Part shown: in pieces, positions 33,288-42,276 of the stretch | Position numbering within the stretch: the stretch's first letter is position 1 | Layout: every line of letters starts with the position of its first letter | Source of the DNA: Geminicoccaceae bacterium | Lineage (GTDB): Bacteria > Pseudomonadota > Alphaproteobacteria > Geminicoccales > Geminicoccaceae | DNA: 64,000 nucleotides | Assembly (NCBI GenBank): GCA_020638495.1 | Contig: JACKIN010000001.1 | Span: 620,001 to 684,000, forward strand | Direction: 5' to 3' | The notes under the pieces: model-generated | The model's database searches: none | What the model was told of the DNA's origin: nothing | Seen by the model: only the letters and a program-made list of their open reading frames with translations | Translations under genes and position numbers: made by a program

Positions 33288-34737
33288 CGCCAGAGATAGC
33301 CTCGATCCGGCGCATGTCGAGATGGGTGGCGAGATGATCCGCCAGCTCGTCGAGCACGCGATCGATGCGCGCCGCGTAGGCCTCGCCGCCAGCTGGCCGC
33401 TCCCGCAGTCGGCCCAGGAAGGATCGCCGGAAGCGATCGGCCACGAAGAGCCCGTGCAGATAGGCGCCCATCACCCGGCCGTCGGCGCTGATGGCGCCAT
33501 CGGGGTGGCCCTCGATCCAGAGCATCGGCCGGATGGTGTCCGGACCTTCGGTGCGGCCCTGGTGGATCTCGTAGCCCTCGACCTCGAGACCGCTCGATAC
33601 GTCCACGGCCTTTGCCTGGCGCACGGTTTTGGCGGGCGCCAGCACCGTCTCGACATCGAGCAGGCCGAGCCCCTGGCTGCTGCCCGGCGGCCCTTCGAGC
33701 CCTTCAGGATCGTGCACCGACCGGCCGAGCATCTGGAAGCCGCCGCAGAGTCCCAGGACCCGCCCGCCGCGCCGGTGATGCGCCAGGATGTCGATGTCCC
33801 AGCCGGCGGCGCGGAGAGCGGCGAGATCCGAGCGCGTGGCCTTGCTGCCGGGGAGGAGGACGAGGTCGGTGTCGCCGGGCAGAGCCTCGCCGGCCTCGAG
33901 CAGGACGAGGTCGACGTCCGGCTCGAGTCGCAGGGGATCGAGATCGTCGAAATTGCTGATCCGCTGCAGGCGGGGCACGGCGATCCTGATGCCGCCCGGT
34001 CGCCTGGTGCCGACGAGCCCGAGCACGTCCTCGGCCGGCAGGTCGCGCGCGGCGGCGAACCACGGCAGGATGCCGAGGCAGGTGAGGCCGGCTCGCTCCA
34101 GGAGGAGCGGCAGGGCCGAATCGAAGAGGCGAGGATCACCCCGGAACTTGTTGACGATGTAGCCTTTTATCAGCGCCCGCTCTGACGGTTCGAGCAGCGC
34201 CATGGTGCCGACCAGCGACGCGATGACCCCGCCGCGCTCGATGTCGCCAACGAGCAGGACGGACACCTCGGCGGCCACGGCGAACCCCATGTTGGCGATG
34301 TCGCCCTGGCGGAGATTGACCTCGGCGGGGCTGCCGGCGCCCTCGACGATGACGAGATCAGCCTCGGCCCGCTGCCGGGCGAAGCTCTCGAGCACGGCCG
34401 GCAGCAGGCGGGGCTTCAGCGCGTGGTAGCCGCGGGCGTCGGCCTGCGACAGCATGCGGCCCTGAACGATCACCTGGGCGCCGAGCTCGCCCGTCGGCTT
34501 GAGCAGAACCGGGTTCATGTGCACGTCGGGGGAAACCCGGCAGGCCAGGGCCTGCAGCGCCTGGGCCCGGCCGATCTCGCCGCCGTCGGCGGTGGCCGCC
34601 GCGTTGTTGCTCATGTTCTGCGGCTTGAAGGGCCGGACGGCCAGCCCCCGATTGGCGAAGTGGCGGCAGAGGCCGGCCACGAGCAGCGACTTGCCGGCAT
34701 CGGACGACGTGCCCTGGATCATCAGGGCAGCGCTCAT
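33274..34737 (-). CDS. cobQ: cobyric acid synthase
   Basis: A 487-residue glutamine-dependent amidotransferase amidating the b, d, e and g side chains of adenosylcobyrinic acid a,c-diamide. The N-terminal ATPase has the P-loop MIQGTSSDAGKSLLVAGL and FKPQNMSNNAA. The glutaminase domain has the Cys in LGLCGGFQMLGR and the His in YEIHQGRTEG and GAYLHGLF. ATG 34737 overlaps the stop of the upstream EamA gene by 4 bases, so cobO-EamA-cobQ is one translationally linked unit. Its 3' end overlaps cobD by 14 bases. Confidence 0.95.
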   Translation of the reverse strand: MSAALMIQGTSSDAGKSLLVAGLCRHFANRGLAVRPFKPQNMSNNAAATADGGEIGRAQALQALACRVSPDVHMNPVLLKPTGELGAQVIVQGRMLSQADARGYHALKPRLLPAVLESFARQRAEADLVIVEGAGSPAEVNLRQGDIANMGFAVAAEVSVLLVGDIERGGVIASLVGTMALLEPSERALIKGYIVNKFRGDPRLFDSALPLLLERAGLTCLGILPWFAAARDLPAEDVLGLVGTRRPGGIRIAVPRLQRISNFDDLDPLRLEPDVDLVLLEAGEALPGDTDLVLLPGSKATRSDLAALRAAGWDIDILAHHRRGGRVLGLCGGFQMLGRSVHDPEGLEGPPGSSQGLGLLDVETVLAPAKTVRQAKAVDVSSGLEVEGYEIHQGRTEGPDTIRPMLWIEGHPDGAISADGRVMGAYLHGLFVADRFRRSFLGRLRERPAGGEAYAARIDRVLDELADHLATHLDMRRIEAISGVTSG

Positions 34738-35648
34738 GCGGGCTGGACCGCCGCCGGCGGGCGCCGACGCCGGCGCTCGGCCCGCAGGCCGATCCAGGAG
34801 TGGATCCCGAGCGCCAGGATGATGATGCCGCCGCCGACGAGGCTGGCACCGGTCGGCTCCTCGGCGAAGGCGAACCAGACCCACAAGGGCCCGAGGACGG
34901 TCTCGACCAGCATCAAAAGGCCGACCTCGGGGGCGGGCAGGTAGCGCGGTCCGCTGCTGATCAGGATGAACGAGATCGGCACGACCAGTCCAACCAGAAT
35001 GGGCAGGTAGATCAGGTCGTTGCCGGTAACGGCGAGGGTCGGGGCGAAGGGCAGGGCGAGGGCGGCGGTCACCAGGCCGGAGAGTGCCACGGCCGGGAGC
35101 ATATTCCGGGCCTTGGCCTTGCGCAGGAGGACGAAGATCAGCGCCATGACGAGCATCAGAGCCAACGCGGCGAGATCGCCGGCGAGCCCGCCCGTGGCGT
35201 AGCCGCCACCGACGGTCAGGGCCACGGCAGCCAGCGCCACGCCGCCAGCGATCAAGGTGCGGGGCGGCGTGCGCTCGCCCAGCAGCAGCCATGCCAGGAG
35301 GGCGGCAGCCAGTGGCGAGGCGGCGATGATGACCAGCGTGTTGGCAACGAGCGTGTGGTTGATCGAGTACACGAAGAGCAACTGGGTAACGCCGTGCAGC
35401 GCCATGATCGCGACACCGATCCAGCCGGTGGCGCGAATCACGCGCCAGAGGCAGCCGCCGTGCCGGCAGGCCGAAACCGTCATCTGGACCGAGAAGAAGC
35501 CGATGCCCCGCCAGAACAGGAGGGTCCAGGGATCCGCCTCAATCAGCCGCAGCAACAGCGCATCGGGTGTCAGGATCAGGACACCGGTGGCGACGATCAG
35601 CAGTCCCTTGGCGTGCTCGGAGAGGCCGGGATGATCAGAATTCGACAC
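34734..35648 (-). CDS. EamA/DMT-superfamily transporter in the cob operon
   Basis: A 304-residue membrane protein with ten hydrophobic segments arranged as two EamA repeats. The first repeat has PWTLLFWRGIGFF and LANTLVIIAASPLAAALLAWLLLGER; the second ends ISSGPRYLPAPEVGLLMLVETVLGPLWVWF. The start is GTG 35648, which overlaps the cobO 3' end by 14 bases, and its stop overlaps cobQ. Sandwiching between two cobalamin genes suggests transport of a cobalamin-related compound, perhaps aminopropanol, an amino acid or dimethylbenzimidazole. The family itself carries many metabolites, so that is only a guess. Confidence 0.85.
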   Translation of the reverse strand: MSNSDHPGLSEHAKGLLIVATGVLILTPDALLLRLIEADPWTLLFWRGIGFFSVQMTVSACRHGGCLWRVIRATGWIGVAIMALHGVTQLLFVYSINHTLVANTLVIIAASPLAAALLAWLLLGERTPPRTLIAGGVALAAVALTVGGGYATGGLAGDLAALALMLVMALIFVLLRKAKARNMLPAVALSGLVTAALALPFAPTLAVTGNDLIYLPILVGLVVPISFILISSGPRYLPAPEVGLLMLVETVLGPLWVWFAFAEEPTGASLVGGGIIILALGIHSWIGLRAERRRRRPPAAVQPA

Positions 35649-36237
35649 CGAGCTGTCCTTTGACCCCGGCGCGGAACGGGTGCTTGACCAGGGTCATCTC
35701 GGTGACGAGATCGGCCATTTCGATCAGCTCCGGCTTGGCGTTGCGGCCGGTGACGACGACATGCAGGTCCGGTCGTTTGGTGCGGAAGGCCCCGAGCACC
35801 CGCGCCAGCGGCAGGTAGTCGTAGCGGAGCACGATATTGAGCTCGTCGAGAATGACCATGTGCAGCGACGGATCCTGCAACATGGCCTCGGCCTCGGCGA
35901 AGGCCGCCTCGGCGGCGGCGATGTCGCGGGCGCGGTCCTGCGTCTCCCAGGTGAAGCCCTCGCCCATCACCTTGATCTTGACGAGGTCTGGGAAGCGCTC
36001 GAGTAACCGCCGCTCGCCGGTGTCTCGCCTTCCCTTGACGAACTGGATCACGCCGAGCTTCAGCCCATGCCCCAACGTGCGCATCGCCAGGCCCCAGGCG
36101 GCGGTGCTCTTGCCCTTGCCGGTCCCGGTATGGACGATCAGCAACCCTTTCTCGATCGTCTTCGAGGCGTAGAGCTTGTCCTTGGCCGCCTTGATGCGGG
36201 CCTTCTTCAGGGCGTGGGTCGCATCGCTGTCGGTCAT
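35635..36237 (-). CDS. cobO: cob(I)yrinic acid a,c-diamide adenosyltransferase (CobO/BtuR)
   Basis: A 200-residue ATP-dependent adenosyltransferase. The P-loop is LIVHTGTGKGKSTAAWGLA, and VILDELNIVLRYDYL and VVVTGRNAKPELIEMADLVTEM are characteristic of CobO/CobA(Salmonella). The N-terminal basic helix (KKARIKAAKDKLYAS) is the usual substrate lid. ATG 36237 has GGAGG 10 bases upstream and is preferred over the longer 36288 start. It leads the cobO-EamA-cobQ operon and is divergent from an unknown membrane protein. Confidence 0.95.
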   Translation of the reverse strand: MTDSDATHALKKARIKAAKDKLYASKTIEKGLLIVHTGTGKGKSTAAWGLAMRTLGHGLKLGVIQFVKGRRDTGERRLLERFPDLVKIKVMGEGFTWETQDRARDIAAAEAAFAEAEAMLQDPSLHMVILDELNIVLRYDYLPLARVLGAFRTKRPDLHVVVTGRNAKPELIEMADLVTEMTLVKHPFRAGVKGQLGVEF

Positions 36238-36368
36238 CTGTGGCCTCCTGCAGTACCTGCCGGCAACTGCTAACGTTAACGGGCGCACCGCGCCATAATG
36301 CCGATCGGGACGGTGCGAGGTGGCACCGGTGTCGTTGTCGGGTCAAGAGTGGGGCATCGTTCGAGGGA

Positions 36369-37346
36369 ATGCTGGAGCTGACCACCGCCATGCTCGTTTC
36401 GTGTCTCGCTGCCAGCTTCGTGCTCACCGTTCTGGTGGCGCTTGCGGTCCTCGCCCGGACGGGACTTCGGGGTCGCCGGTGGCTGCTGATCTGCGGCTTC
36501 GGTCTTGGCCTCGTCTGCGGGGCGGTCGAGCTCGGCCTGCCGCGACAACTGCCGCCGCTGACGCTCCTGGTCGACGGCTGGCCGTACGCGGTCTGGCTCG
36601 AGATCGGGCTGCATGCGCTGTTCGCTGGACTTACCTATTTCGTGATCGTCGGCATCCTGCTGCGCGCCGTCATGCAGCTCTCGCGCCCCACGGCGCGCCG
36701 CCGTGGTGACGTCGTGGCGCTTGCCGCTGGTCTCGGCTGCGGGCTGGCCCTCAGCGCGACGGCGCTCAGGCTCGGACTCATTGGGGTGTGGCCGCCGAGC
36801 GCTCTCTTCGTCGCGGTTGTCTACCCGCCCGTGCAGCTCTGCTTCGCCCTCCTGCTGGCGGCCGGCGTGCTCGCCACCCGCGCCGGCGCCCACATGGCGT
36901 CACGTTTCTGGAAGCTCGCGGCGGCCGTGCTGCAGACCGGCTACCAGTTCGTGCTGCGCACCAACGACACGATCGGCCACTGGCTCGCCTGGCTCGAGCC
37001 GGAATCGATCGGCTGGCTCTGGCTCGGCCTGATCGGCCTCGCCTGGGCGCTCGGCCTCGCCGTCATGGTCGGTCTTGGCCGTGCCGAGCCACCCGAGGCG
37101 CATATCGAGACGGCGTCGCCGGGAGGGCTGCTGAGTGCCCGATTCTGGCTCTGGGCCGGGATCGTGGTGCTGGCCCCGACCGGCGCACTGCTCGCACTCG
37201 GGCTCAGCGCCGATCTCGGGGTGCTTACCGCCCGCGTCATGCTGCTCGCCCTCTTCGCCACGCCGCTGATGGCGGCGGCCATCCTGCTCAGGACCGCGCT
37301 CAGCCTGCAGCGTCGCCCGACGGAGCCATCCGCAGTCCCTCGATGA
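36369..37346 (+). CDS. unknown multi-pass membrane protein
   Basis: A 325-residue protein with about seven hydrophobic segments (for example TAMLVSCLAASFVLTVLVALAVLA, LFAGLTYFVIVGILLRAV, LVALAALG-like stretches, and VMLLALFATPLMAAAILLRT). The middle has LRTNDTIGHWLAWLEPESIGWLWLGLIG. I do not recognise the family. The start may be ATG 36369 or 36390. It lies between divergent cobO and convergent cobN, and its 3' end overlaps cobN by 47 bases. Location suggests but does not prove a cobalt or corrinoid role. The long 3' overlap means that part of its coding signal could be a shadow of cobN, but the upstream two thirds has no opposing gene. Confidence 0.65.
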   Translation: MLELTTAMLVSCLAASFVLTVLVALAVLARTGLRGRRWLLICGFGLGLVCGAVELGLPRQLPPLTLLVDGWPYAVWLEIGLHALFAGLTYFVIVGILLRAVMQLSRPTARRRGDVVALAAGLGCGLALSATALRLGLIGVWPPSALFVAVVYPPVQLCFALLLAAGVLATRAGAHMASRFWKLAAAVLQTGYQFVLRTNDTIGHWLAWLEPESIGWLWLGLIGLAWALGLAVMVGLGRAEPPEAHIETASPGGLLSARFWLWAGIVVLAPTGALLALGLSADLGVLTARVMLLALFATPLMAAAILLRTALSLQRRPTEPSAVPR

Positions 37347-40300
37347 TCGCCTGGGCGCTGTTGCGCCGGGGCTGCCAGAGGCCGCGCTCGACCGCCTCGG
37401 CGAAACGGTCGGCCGTCTCGCGAAGCGCTGCCGGGTTGTTCTCCGTCATGAAGTCGCGCACCTGCTCGTCGCCGAGATAGGCGTCGAACAGCACTTCGAA
37501 GTGGTGGTTCTCGACCAGCCTCGTGGTGGCGGCGTAGGCGAAGAGATAGTCGACCGTGGCGGCGATCTCAAAGGCGCCTTTGTAGCCGTGGCGCATAACC
37601 CCGTTCAGCCATTTCGGGTTGGCCGCCCGGCCGCGCACGACCCGCCCGATCTCTTCCTTTAGCCCCCGAATCCGCAGCCGCCCGGGATTGGCGTGGTCGG
37701 CATGCAGCACGATCGGCTGGCGGCCGGCGAGGTGCCGCACCGCCACCGTCAGGCCCCCCTGGAACTGGTAGTAGTCGTCGCTGTCGAGGATGTCGTGCTC
37801 CCGGTTGTCTTGGTTGTGCAGGACGACCTCGATTGCGTGGAGGCGATCCCGCAGCTCGCCCGAGGCCGCATGACCGTCGACGCCGCGGCCGTAGGCCCAT
37901 GAGCTCCAGGCGAGATAGGACTCGGCGAGCTCGCTCTCATCCACCCAGCCGCCGGAATCGATCAACGCCTGCAGGCCGGCGCCGTAAGCACCCGGCTTCG
38001 AGCCGAAGAGCCGGTAGCTCGCCTGCCGGCGTGCGGCGGCCCCGTCCACGCCTTCGGCGACGAGGCGGTCGCGGTCCCGGCGGAAGGCTTCGCCAAGCGG
38101 ATTCATCGCCGCCGGCTCGTCGGCCTCGGCCACGGCTCTGACCGCATCGTCGAAAAGCGCCATCTGCTCTGGGAACGCATCGCGGAAGAACCCGGAGACG
38201 CGCATCGTCACGTCGATGCGTGGCCTGTCCAGGACGTCGAGCGGCAGGAGCTCGATCCCGGTGACCCTGCCCGACGCCGGCTCCCAGAGCGGCCGGCAGC
38301 CGAGGAAGGCCAGGGCCTGGGCGATGTCGTCGCCGCCGGTCCGCATGTTGGCGGTGCCCCAGGCCGAGAGGGCAATGCGCCGGGGCCAGTCGCCGTGCTC
38401 CTGCCGGTGCTGCTCGATCAGCGTCTCCGCCGAGCGCCAGCCTAGCGTCCAGGCGGTCGGAGTCGGCACGGCGCGCGTGTCCACGCTGTAGAAATTGCGG
38501 CCGGTCGGCAGAACGTCCAGCCTGCCGCGCGTCGGCGCACCCGACGGGCCAGGCTCGACGAAGCGGCCATCGAGCCCGGCGAGAAGCGCCGACAGCTCCG
38601 CCGTGGCTCCGGATTCGAGACGGGCCGCCAGCTCGGTTTGGATGAAGCCCAGAACGGCGCTGGTGGCCTGCCAGTCCGGTCCCGGCGGCAGATCGCCGCC
38701 GACCAGCGATCGGGCGATGTCTTCGAGCGCCGCCCTGACGTCACCCATATGTCTGCAGCGACCGAGGAGCGGCGGCACGGTGCCGGCGGCGGCGGTCGGC
38801 TCGACGGTCATGGGGTCCGGGCCGATGCCGAGGTCCCGGGCGAGGGCTGTGATCAGCGAGGCGTCTGCACCTTCCCCGCGGCCGCGCTTGAGCCGGGTCA
38901 GCGCCAGCAGGAGATCGGTCCGCCGGGAGCCGGTCGGTGCCGATCCGAGGATGTGCAGGCCGTCCCGGATCTGAAGCTCCTTGAGCTCGCAGAGATGGTT
39001 GTCGAGCGTCGTAAGCGATGCTTCGTCTCGCGGGTCGAGTCCGAGATCGCGGTCGAGCCCGAGCCGTGCCGAAAGCTCCAGGATCTGCTGCCGCAAGGGG
39101 GCGAGGCGCCGCGGATCGAGTTCACGGGCGCTGGCATACTCGTCGACCAGAGCTTCCAGCGCCGCAAGCTCGCCGTAGTGCTCGGCCCGGGTAAGGGGCG
39201 GCGTGAGGTGGTCGATGATGATTGCCTGGGCACGGCGCTTGGCCTGGCTGCCTTCGCCTGGATCGTTGACGATAAAAGGGTAGAGATGGGGTGTCGGTCC
39301 GAGCGCGATCTCGGGCCAGCACGTGGCGCCCAGCGCCAGCGCCTTGCCGGGCAGCCATTCGAGATTGCCATGCTTGCCGAGATGCACGACGGCCTGGGCA
39401 CCCCAGATGTGACGGAGCCACCAGTAGCAGGCGAGGTAGCCATGTGGCGGCACGAGGTCGGGACTGTGGTAGGTCGCGTTCGGATCGACTTGGTAGCCGC
39501 GCGCTGGCTGGATGCCGAGGACGACACGGCCGAGACTGTGCAGGCTCAGGCGAAACGCGCCATCGACCACATGCGGGTCCACCTCCGGAGGGCCCCAACG
39601 GGCGTCGATTTCCGCCCGCGCAGCCGCCGGGATCGTGGCGAGCAGCCGCCGGTATGTCTCAACGGGCAATGAGATTGTCGAGCGCCGCGTGGCACGGTCG
39701 GCGAGGGCGTTGGTCGGGCCCGCCTGGAGCATGGCCATTAGGGCACCGGTGTCTGGTGGCGCATCCGTCACGTGGTAGCCCGCCTGGGCGAGGGCTTCGA
39801 GCACGGCCAGGGTGCTCGCCGGCGTATCGAGGCCGACTCCGTTGGCGAGCCGGCCATCGCGATCCGGATAGTTGGCGAGCAGCACCGCCACGCGCCGCTC
39901 TGCCGCTGGCGTCTTCGCCAGATCGACCCAGGCCCGGGAAAGGCGGGCGACGAAGGCGACGCGATCCGGGACCGGCCGGTAACGGGTGAGCGTGATCTCG
40001 GTCGCCGCATCGATGACCGGGTCACCCTTGAACGAAACGGCACGGGTGAGCAGCCGGCCGTCGATCTCCGGCAGGGCCACGGACATGGCGAGGTCGCGCG
40101 GGCTGAGGCCGGTGGTGCCGGCAGCCCAGGCGGATTCGCTGCCGCCCGAGGCGATCAGCTGCAGGACCGGGCGGCCGGTCGCCGAGAAGGGTGTCCGGCT
40201 GGCGGCGGCACCAGGGGTGGTGACGGCAAAGCCCGTGAGATTGAGCACGATCGAGACCGGATGGCGGGCAAGGGCAGCCTCGACCACCGCCTGGACCTCG

Positions 40301-40998
40301 GGGTCCTTAAGTCCGGCGACGTGCAGGGCCAGGCAATTCAGCCCGGCCTCGTCGAGGGCTGCGATAATGGCGTCGATGAGCGCCAGATCACCGCTCTGGA
40401 CCATGGCCCGGTAGAAGACGAGGGCCGCGATTGGCCGGCCATCGCCCTTGGGCTCGCAGTATAGCCCGGCCTTCGGGAGTGCTCGTGGCGATGGGGGGGT
40501 CGCATCATAGCCGAGCTCGCTGGCAAGGAATTCGAGGGCGGCCCCAAGATTCTCGATGCCGCCATGCAGGAAATACCCGTGCAGGGCGTCGAGCAGCTCG
40601 TTCGGCAGGGTCGAGAGCCGCGCGAGCTCCGGGTCGGGCCGGTCGTCGCCGGGCAGGCAGACGAGGCCGATGCCGCGCTCCAGGGCGAGCCGCCTGAGCT
40701 GCTCGACGCCATAGCTCCAGTAGGAACGGCCGCCGAGCAGGCGAACGACGATCAGGCGTGCAGCACAGAGCGTCTTCTCGACATAGAGATCGACCGACAG
40801 GGGATGGTGGAGCTGCAGGAGATTGGCCAGGCGCAGCGTCGGCCGGGCAGCCGCGCCGCGTCTGGCATGGGCCGCGGCGAGGCCGGAAAGCTCGCTCTCG
40901 GCGGCGGAGAGGATCACCAGCTCCGCCGGGCTCTGGCCGAGGTCGACGGCATCATCGCCGACATCGCTCGGGGCCGACCTGGCGCTCAGGAGGTGCAC
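37300..40998 (-). CDS. cobN: cobaltochelatase subunit CobN
   Basis: A 1232-residue large subunit of the ATP-dependent cobaltochelatase that inserts cobalt into hydrogenobyrinic acid a,c-diamide. Typical segments are VHLLSARSAPSDVGDDAVDLGQSPAELVILSAA at the start, VVHLGKHGNLEWLPGKALALG, GWRSAETLIEQHRQEHGDWPRRIALSAWGTANMRTGGDD, and DSDDYYQFQGGL. The start is GTG 40998, because only this gives the family's standard N-terminus and AAGG lies upstream. It follows cobU by 4 bases. Its partners CobS and CobT (chelatase ATPase and vWA subunits) are not in the window. Presence of CobN shows that cobalt is inserted late, as in the aerobic pathway. Confidence 0.95.
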   Translation of the reverse strand: MHLLSARSAPSDVGDDAVDLGQSPAELVILSAAESELSGLAAAHARRGAAARPTLRLANLLQLHHPLSVDLYVEKTLCAARLIVVRLLGGRSYWSYGVEQLRRLALERGIGLVCLPGDDRPDPELARLSTLPNELLDALHGYFLHGGIENLGAALEFLASELGYDATPPSPRALPKAGLYCEPKGDGRPIAALVFYRAMVQSGDLALIDAIIAALDEAGLNCLALHVAGLKDPEVQAVVEAALARHPVSIVLNLTGFAVTTPGAAASRTPFSATGRPVLQLIASGGSESAWAAGTTGLSPRDLAMSVALPEIDGRLLTRAVSFKGDPVIDAATEITLTRYRPVPDRVAFVARLSRAWVDLAKTPAAERRVAVLLANYPDRDGRLANGVGLDTPASTLAVLEALAQAGYHVTDAPPDTGALMAMLQAGPTNALADRATRRSTISLPVETYRRLLATIPAAARAEIDARWGPPEVDPHVVDGAFRLSLHSLGRVVLGIQPARGYQVDPNATYHSPDLVPPHGYLACYWWLRHIWGAQAVVHLGKHGNLEWLPGKALALGATCWPEIALGPTPHLYPFIVNDPGEGSQAKRRAQAIIIDHLTPPLTRAEHYGELAALEALVDEYASARELDPRRLAPLRQQILELSARLGLDRDLGLDPRDEASLTTLDNHLCELKELQIRDGLHILGSAPTGSRRTDLLLALTRLKRGRGEGADASLITALARDLGIGPDPMTVEPTAAAGTVPPLLGRCRHMGDVRAALEDIARSLVGGDLPPGPDWQATSAVLGFIQTELAARLESGATAELSALLAGLDGRFVEPGPSGAPTRGRLDVLPTGRNFYSVDTRAVPTPTAWTLGWRSAETLIEQHRQEHGDWPRRIALSAWGTANMRTGGDDIAQALAFLGCRPLWEPASGRVTGIELLPLDVLDRPRIDVTMRVSGFFRDAFPEQMALFDDAVRAVAEADEPAAMNPLGEAFRRDRDRLVAEGVDGAAARRQASYRLFGSKPGAYGAGLQALIDSGGWVDESELAESYLAWSSWAYGRGVDGHAASGELRDRLHAIEVVLHNQDNREHDILDSDDYYQFQGGLTVAVRHLAGRQPIVLHADHANPGRLRIRGLKEEIGRVVRGRAANPKWLNGVMRHGYKGAFEIAATVDYLFAYAATTRLVENHHFEVLFDAYLGDEQVRDFMTENNPAALRETADRFAEAVERGLWQPRRNSAQAIIEGLRMAPSGDAAG

Positions 40999-41002
40999 GG
41001 TC

Positions 41003-41533
41003 TCAGCCTTCCGGCTTGAGACGCAGCGGCAGGCCGGCCGTGACGAGGTCGACCCGGTCGGCCATTGCCGCGAGCCGCTGATGCAGCGCCCCAGTCGCAT
41101 CGACGAAGGCCCGCGTCAGCGCGTCGATCGGCACGATGCCGAGTCCGACCTCGTTCGACACGAGCACGACAGGCCCGGGGAGCGCCTGCAGGATCGCGGT
41201 CAGCCCGGCGACCTCGGCTTCGATGTCGCGCTCCGCCAGCAGCAGGTTGGTGACCCAGAGGGTCAGGCAATCGACCAGCACGGCGCAATCGGCTGCGGCA
41301 TGATGCCTAAGGGCGGTAGCGAGCTCCAGAGGCTCCTCGACGAGGCGCCAGCGCTCGCCGCGGCGTGCGCGATGTGCCGCAATGCGGGCCGCCATTTCGG
41401 CGTCACCGCCCTGGCCGGTGGCGAGATAGCAGGGCTGGAGGCCACTTTCGAGCACCAGCCTCTCGGCGTGGCGGCTCTTGCCGGAGCGGGCACCACCGAG
41501 GATCAGCGTCAGGCGGGGGAGGAATATGGACAT
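41003..41533 (-). CDS. cobU: adenosylcobinamide kinase/adenosylcobinamide-phosphate guanylyltransferase
   Basis: A 176-residue bifunctional enzyme (cobP in Pseudomonas naming). The P-loop is LILGGARSGKSRHAE, YLATGQGGDAEMAARI carries the nucleotide-transfer region, and VLVDCLTLWVTNLLL and VLVSNEVGLGIVP complete the family signature. It phosphorylates adenosylcobinamide and then adds GMP. It is the first gene of the cobU-cobN pair, 4 bases before cobN. A 7-bp stem (GCCACGC/GCGTGGC) with a long loop lies in the 86-bp gap before the divergent TerC gene. Confidence 0.95.
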   Translation of the reverse strand: MSIFLPRLTLILGGARSGKSRHAERLVLESGLQPCYLATGQGGDAEMAARIAAHRARRGERWRLVEEPLELATALRHHAAADCAVLVDCLTLWVTNLLLAERDIEAEVAGLTAILQALPGPVVLVSNEVGLGIVPIDALTRAFVDATGALHQRLAAMADRVDLVTAGLPLRLKPEG

Positions 41534-41619
41534 GATCGGCGCGGCATGACGCCACGCGGTCGACGCGTCAAGCGGCGTGGCTTGTCGCGATTGCGCCGAT
41601 CTGGCAGAGGCTCCTCGAC

Positions 41620-42273
41620 ATGATGGACCTCCTGCAGCATCCGGATCTCGCGAGCCAGCTGACGGCGCTCCTCTCCGTGGTGATGATCGACATCGTGCTG
41701 GCCGGCGACAATGCGGTGGTGGTCGGCACCGCCGCGGCCGGGCTGCCGCCCTGGCAGCAGCGTCGGGTCATCGCCATCGGCGCCACCCTGGCACTCCTCG
41801 CTCGTGTCGCTTTTGCACTGATCGCGGTGCAGTTGCTCGCGATCATCGGCCTGCTCCTGGCCGGCGGGCTGCTCCTGCTTTGGGTCGCCTGGAAGATGTG
41901 GCGCGAGTTGAAGGCCGGCGAGGCCGCGGCGGCAGGCGCCATCCCGCACGTCCTACCGGGCGGCGGGGCCGTCGCCGGCGCCGGACAGAAGACCTTCCGT
42001 TCGGCGATCATCCAGGTGGCTGTCGCCGACATCTCGATGTCGCTGGACAATGTCCTGGCCGTTGCCGGGGCGGCGCGCGACCACCCCTGGATCATGATCT
42101 TCGGCCTCGTTCTCTCGATCGCGTTGATGGCGGTGGCCGCCGGCTTCATCGCCAGGCTGATCGATCGCTACCGCTGGCTCGCTTATGTCGGCCTTCTGAT
42201 CATCGTCGTGGTGGCGGTGAAAATGATCTGGGAAGGCGGCCACGAGGTCCTGGCCGTGACCGCCTTCCTCTAG
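41620..42273 (+). CDS. TerC-family (YjbE-type) membrane protein, probable metal exporter
   Basis: A 217-residue protein with about seven transmembrane helices in two related halves. Each half carries an Asp-rich metal site inside a helix: MIDIVLAGDNAVVVG near residue 22 and VAVADISMSLDNVLAVAG near residue 135. Relatives (TerC, Alx, MntP-like YceF/YkoY) move manganese or protect metalation of exported proteins. It is divergent from cobU and converges on pckA with a gap of 3 bases. I saw no yybP-ykoY (manganese) riboswitch in the short upstream gap. Confidence 0.88.
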   Translation: MMDLLQHPDLASQLTALLSVVMIDIVLAGDNAVVVGTAAAGLPPWQQRRVIAIGATLALLARVAFALIAVQLLAIIGLLLAGGLLLLWVAWKMWRELKAGEAAAAGAIPHVLPGGGAVAGAGQKTFRSAIIQVAVADISMSLDNVLAVAGAARDHPWIMIFGLVLSIALMAVAAGFIARLIDRYRWLAYVGLLIIVVVAVKMIWEGGHEVLAVTAFL

Positions 42274-42276
42274 CAG

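Noticed and set aside
18932..41619. Cobalamin riboswitch upstream of cob operons
   Set aside because: I looked by eye at the gaps before cobA, cobT, cobB/cbiD, cobH/cobD, cobO and cobU for the B12-box and its conserved stems and saw none. A covariance-model search would be decisive.
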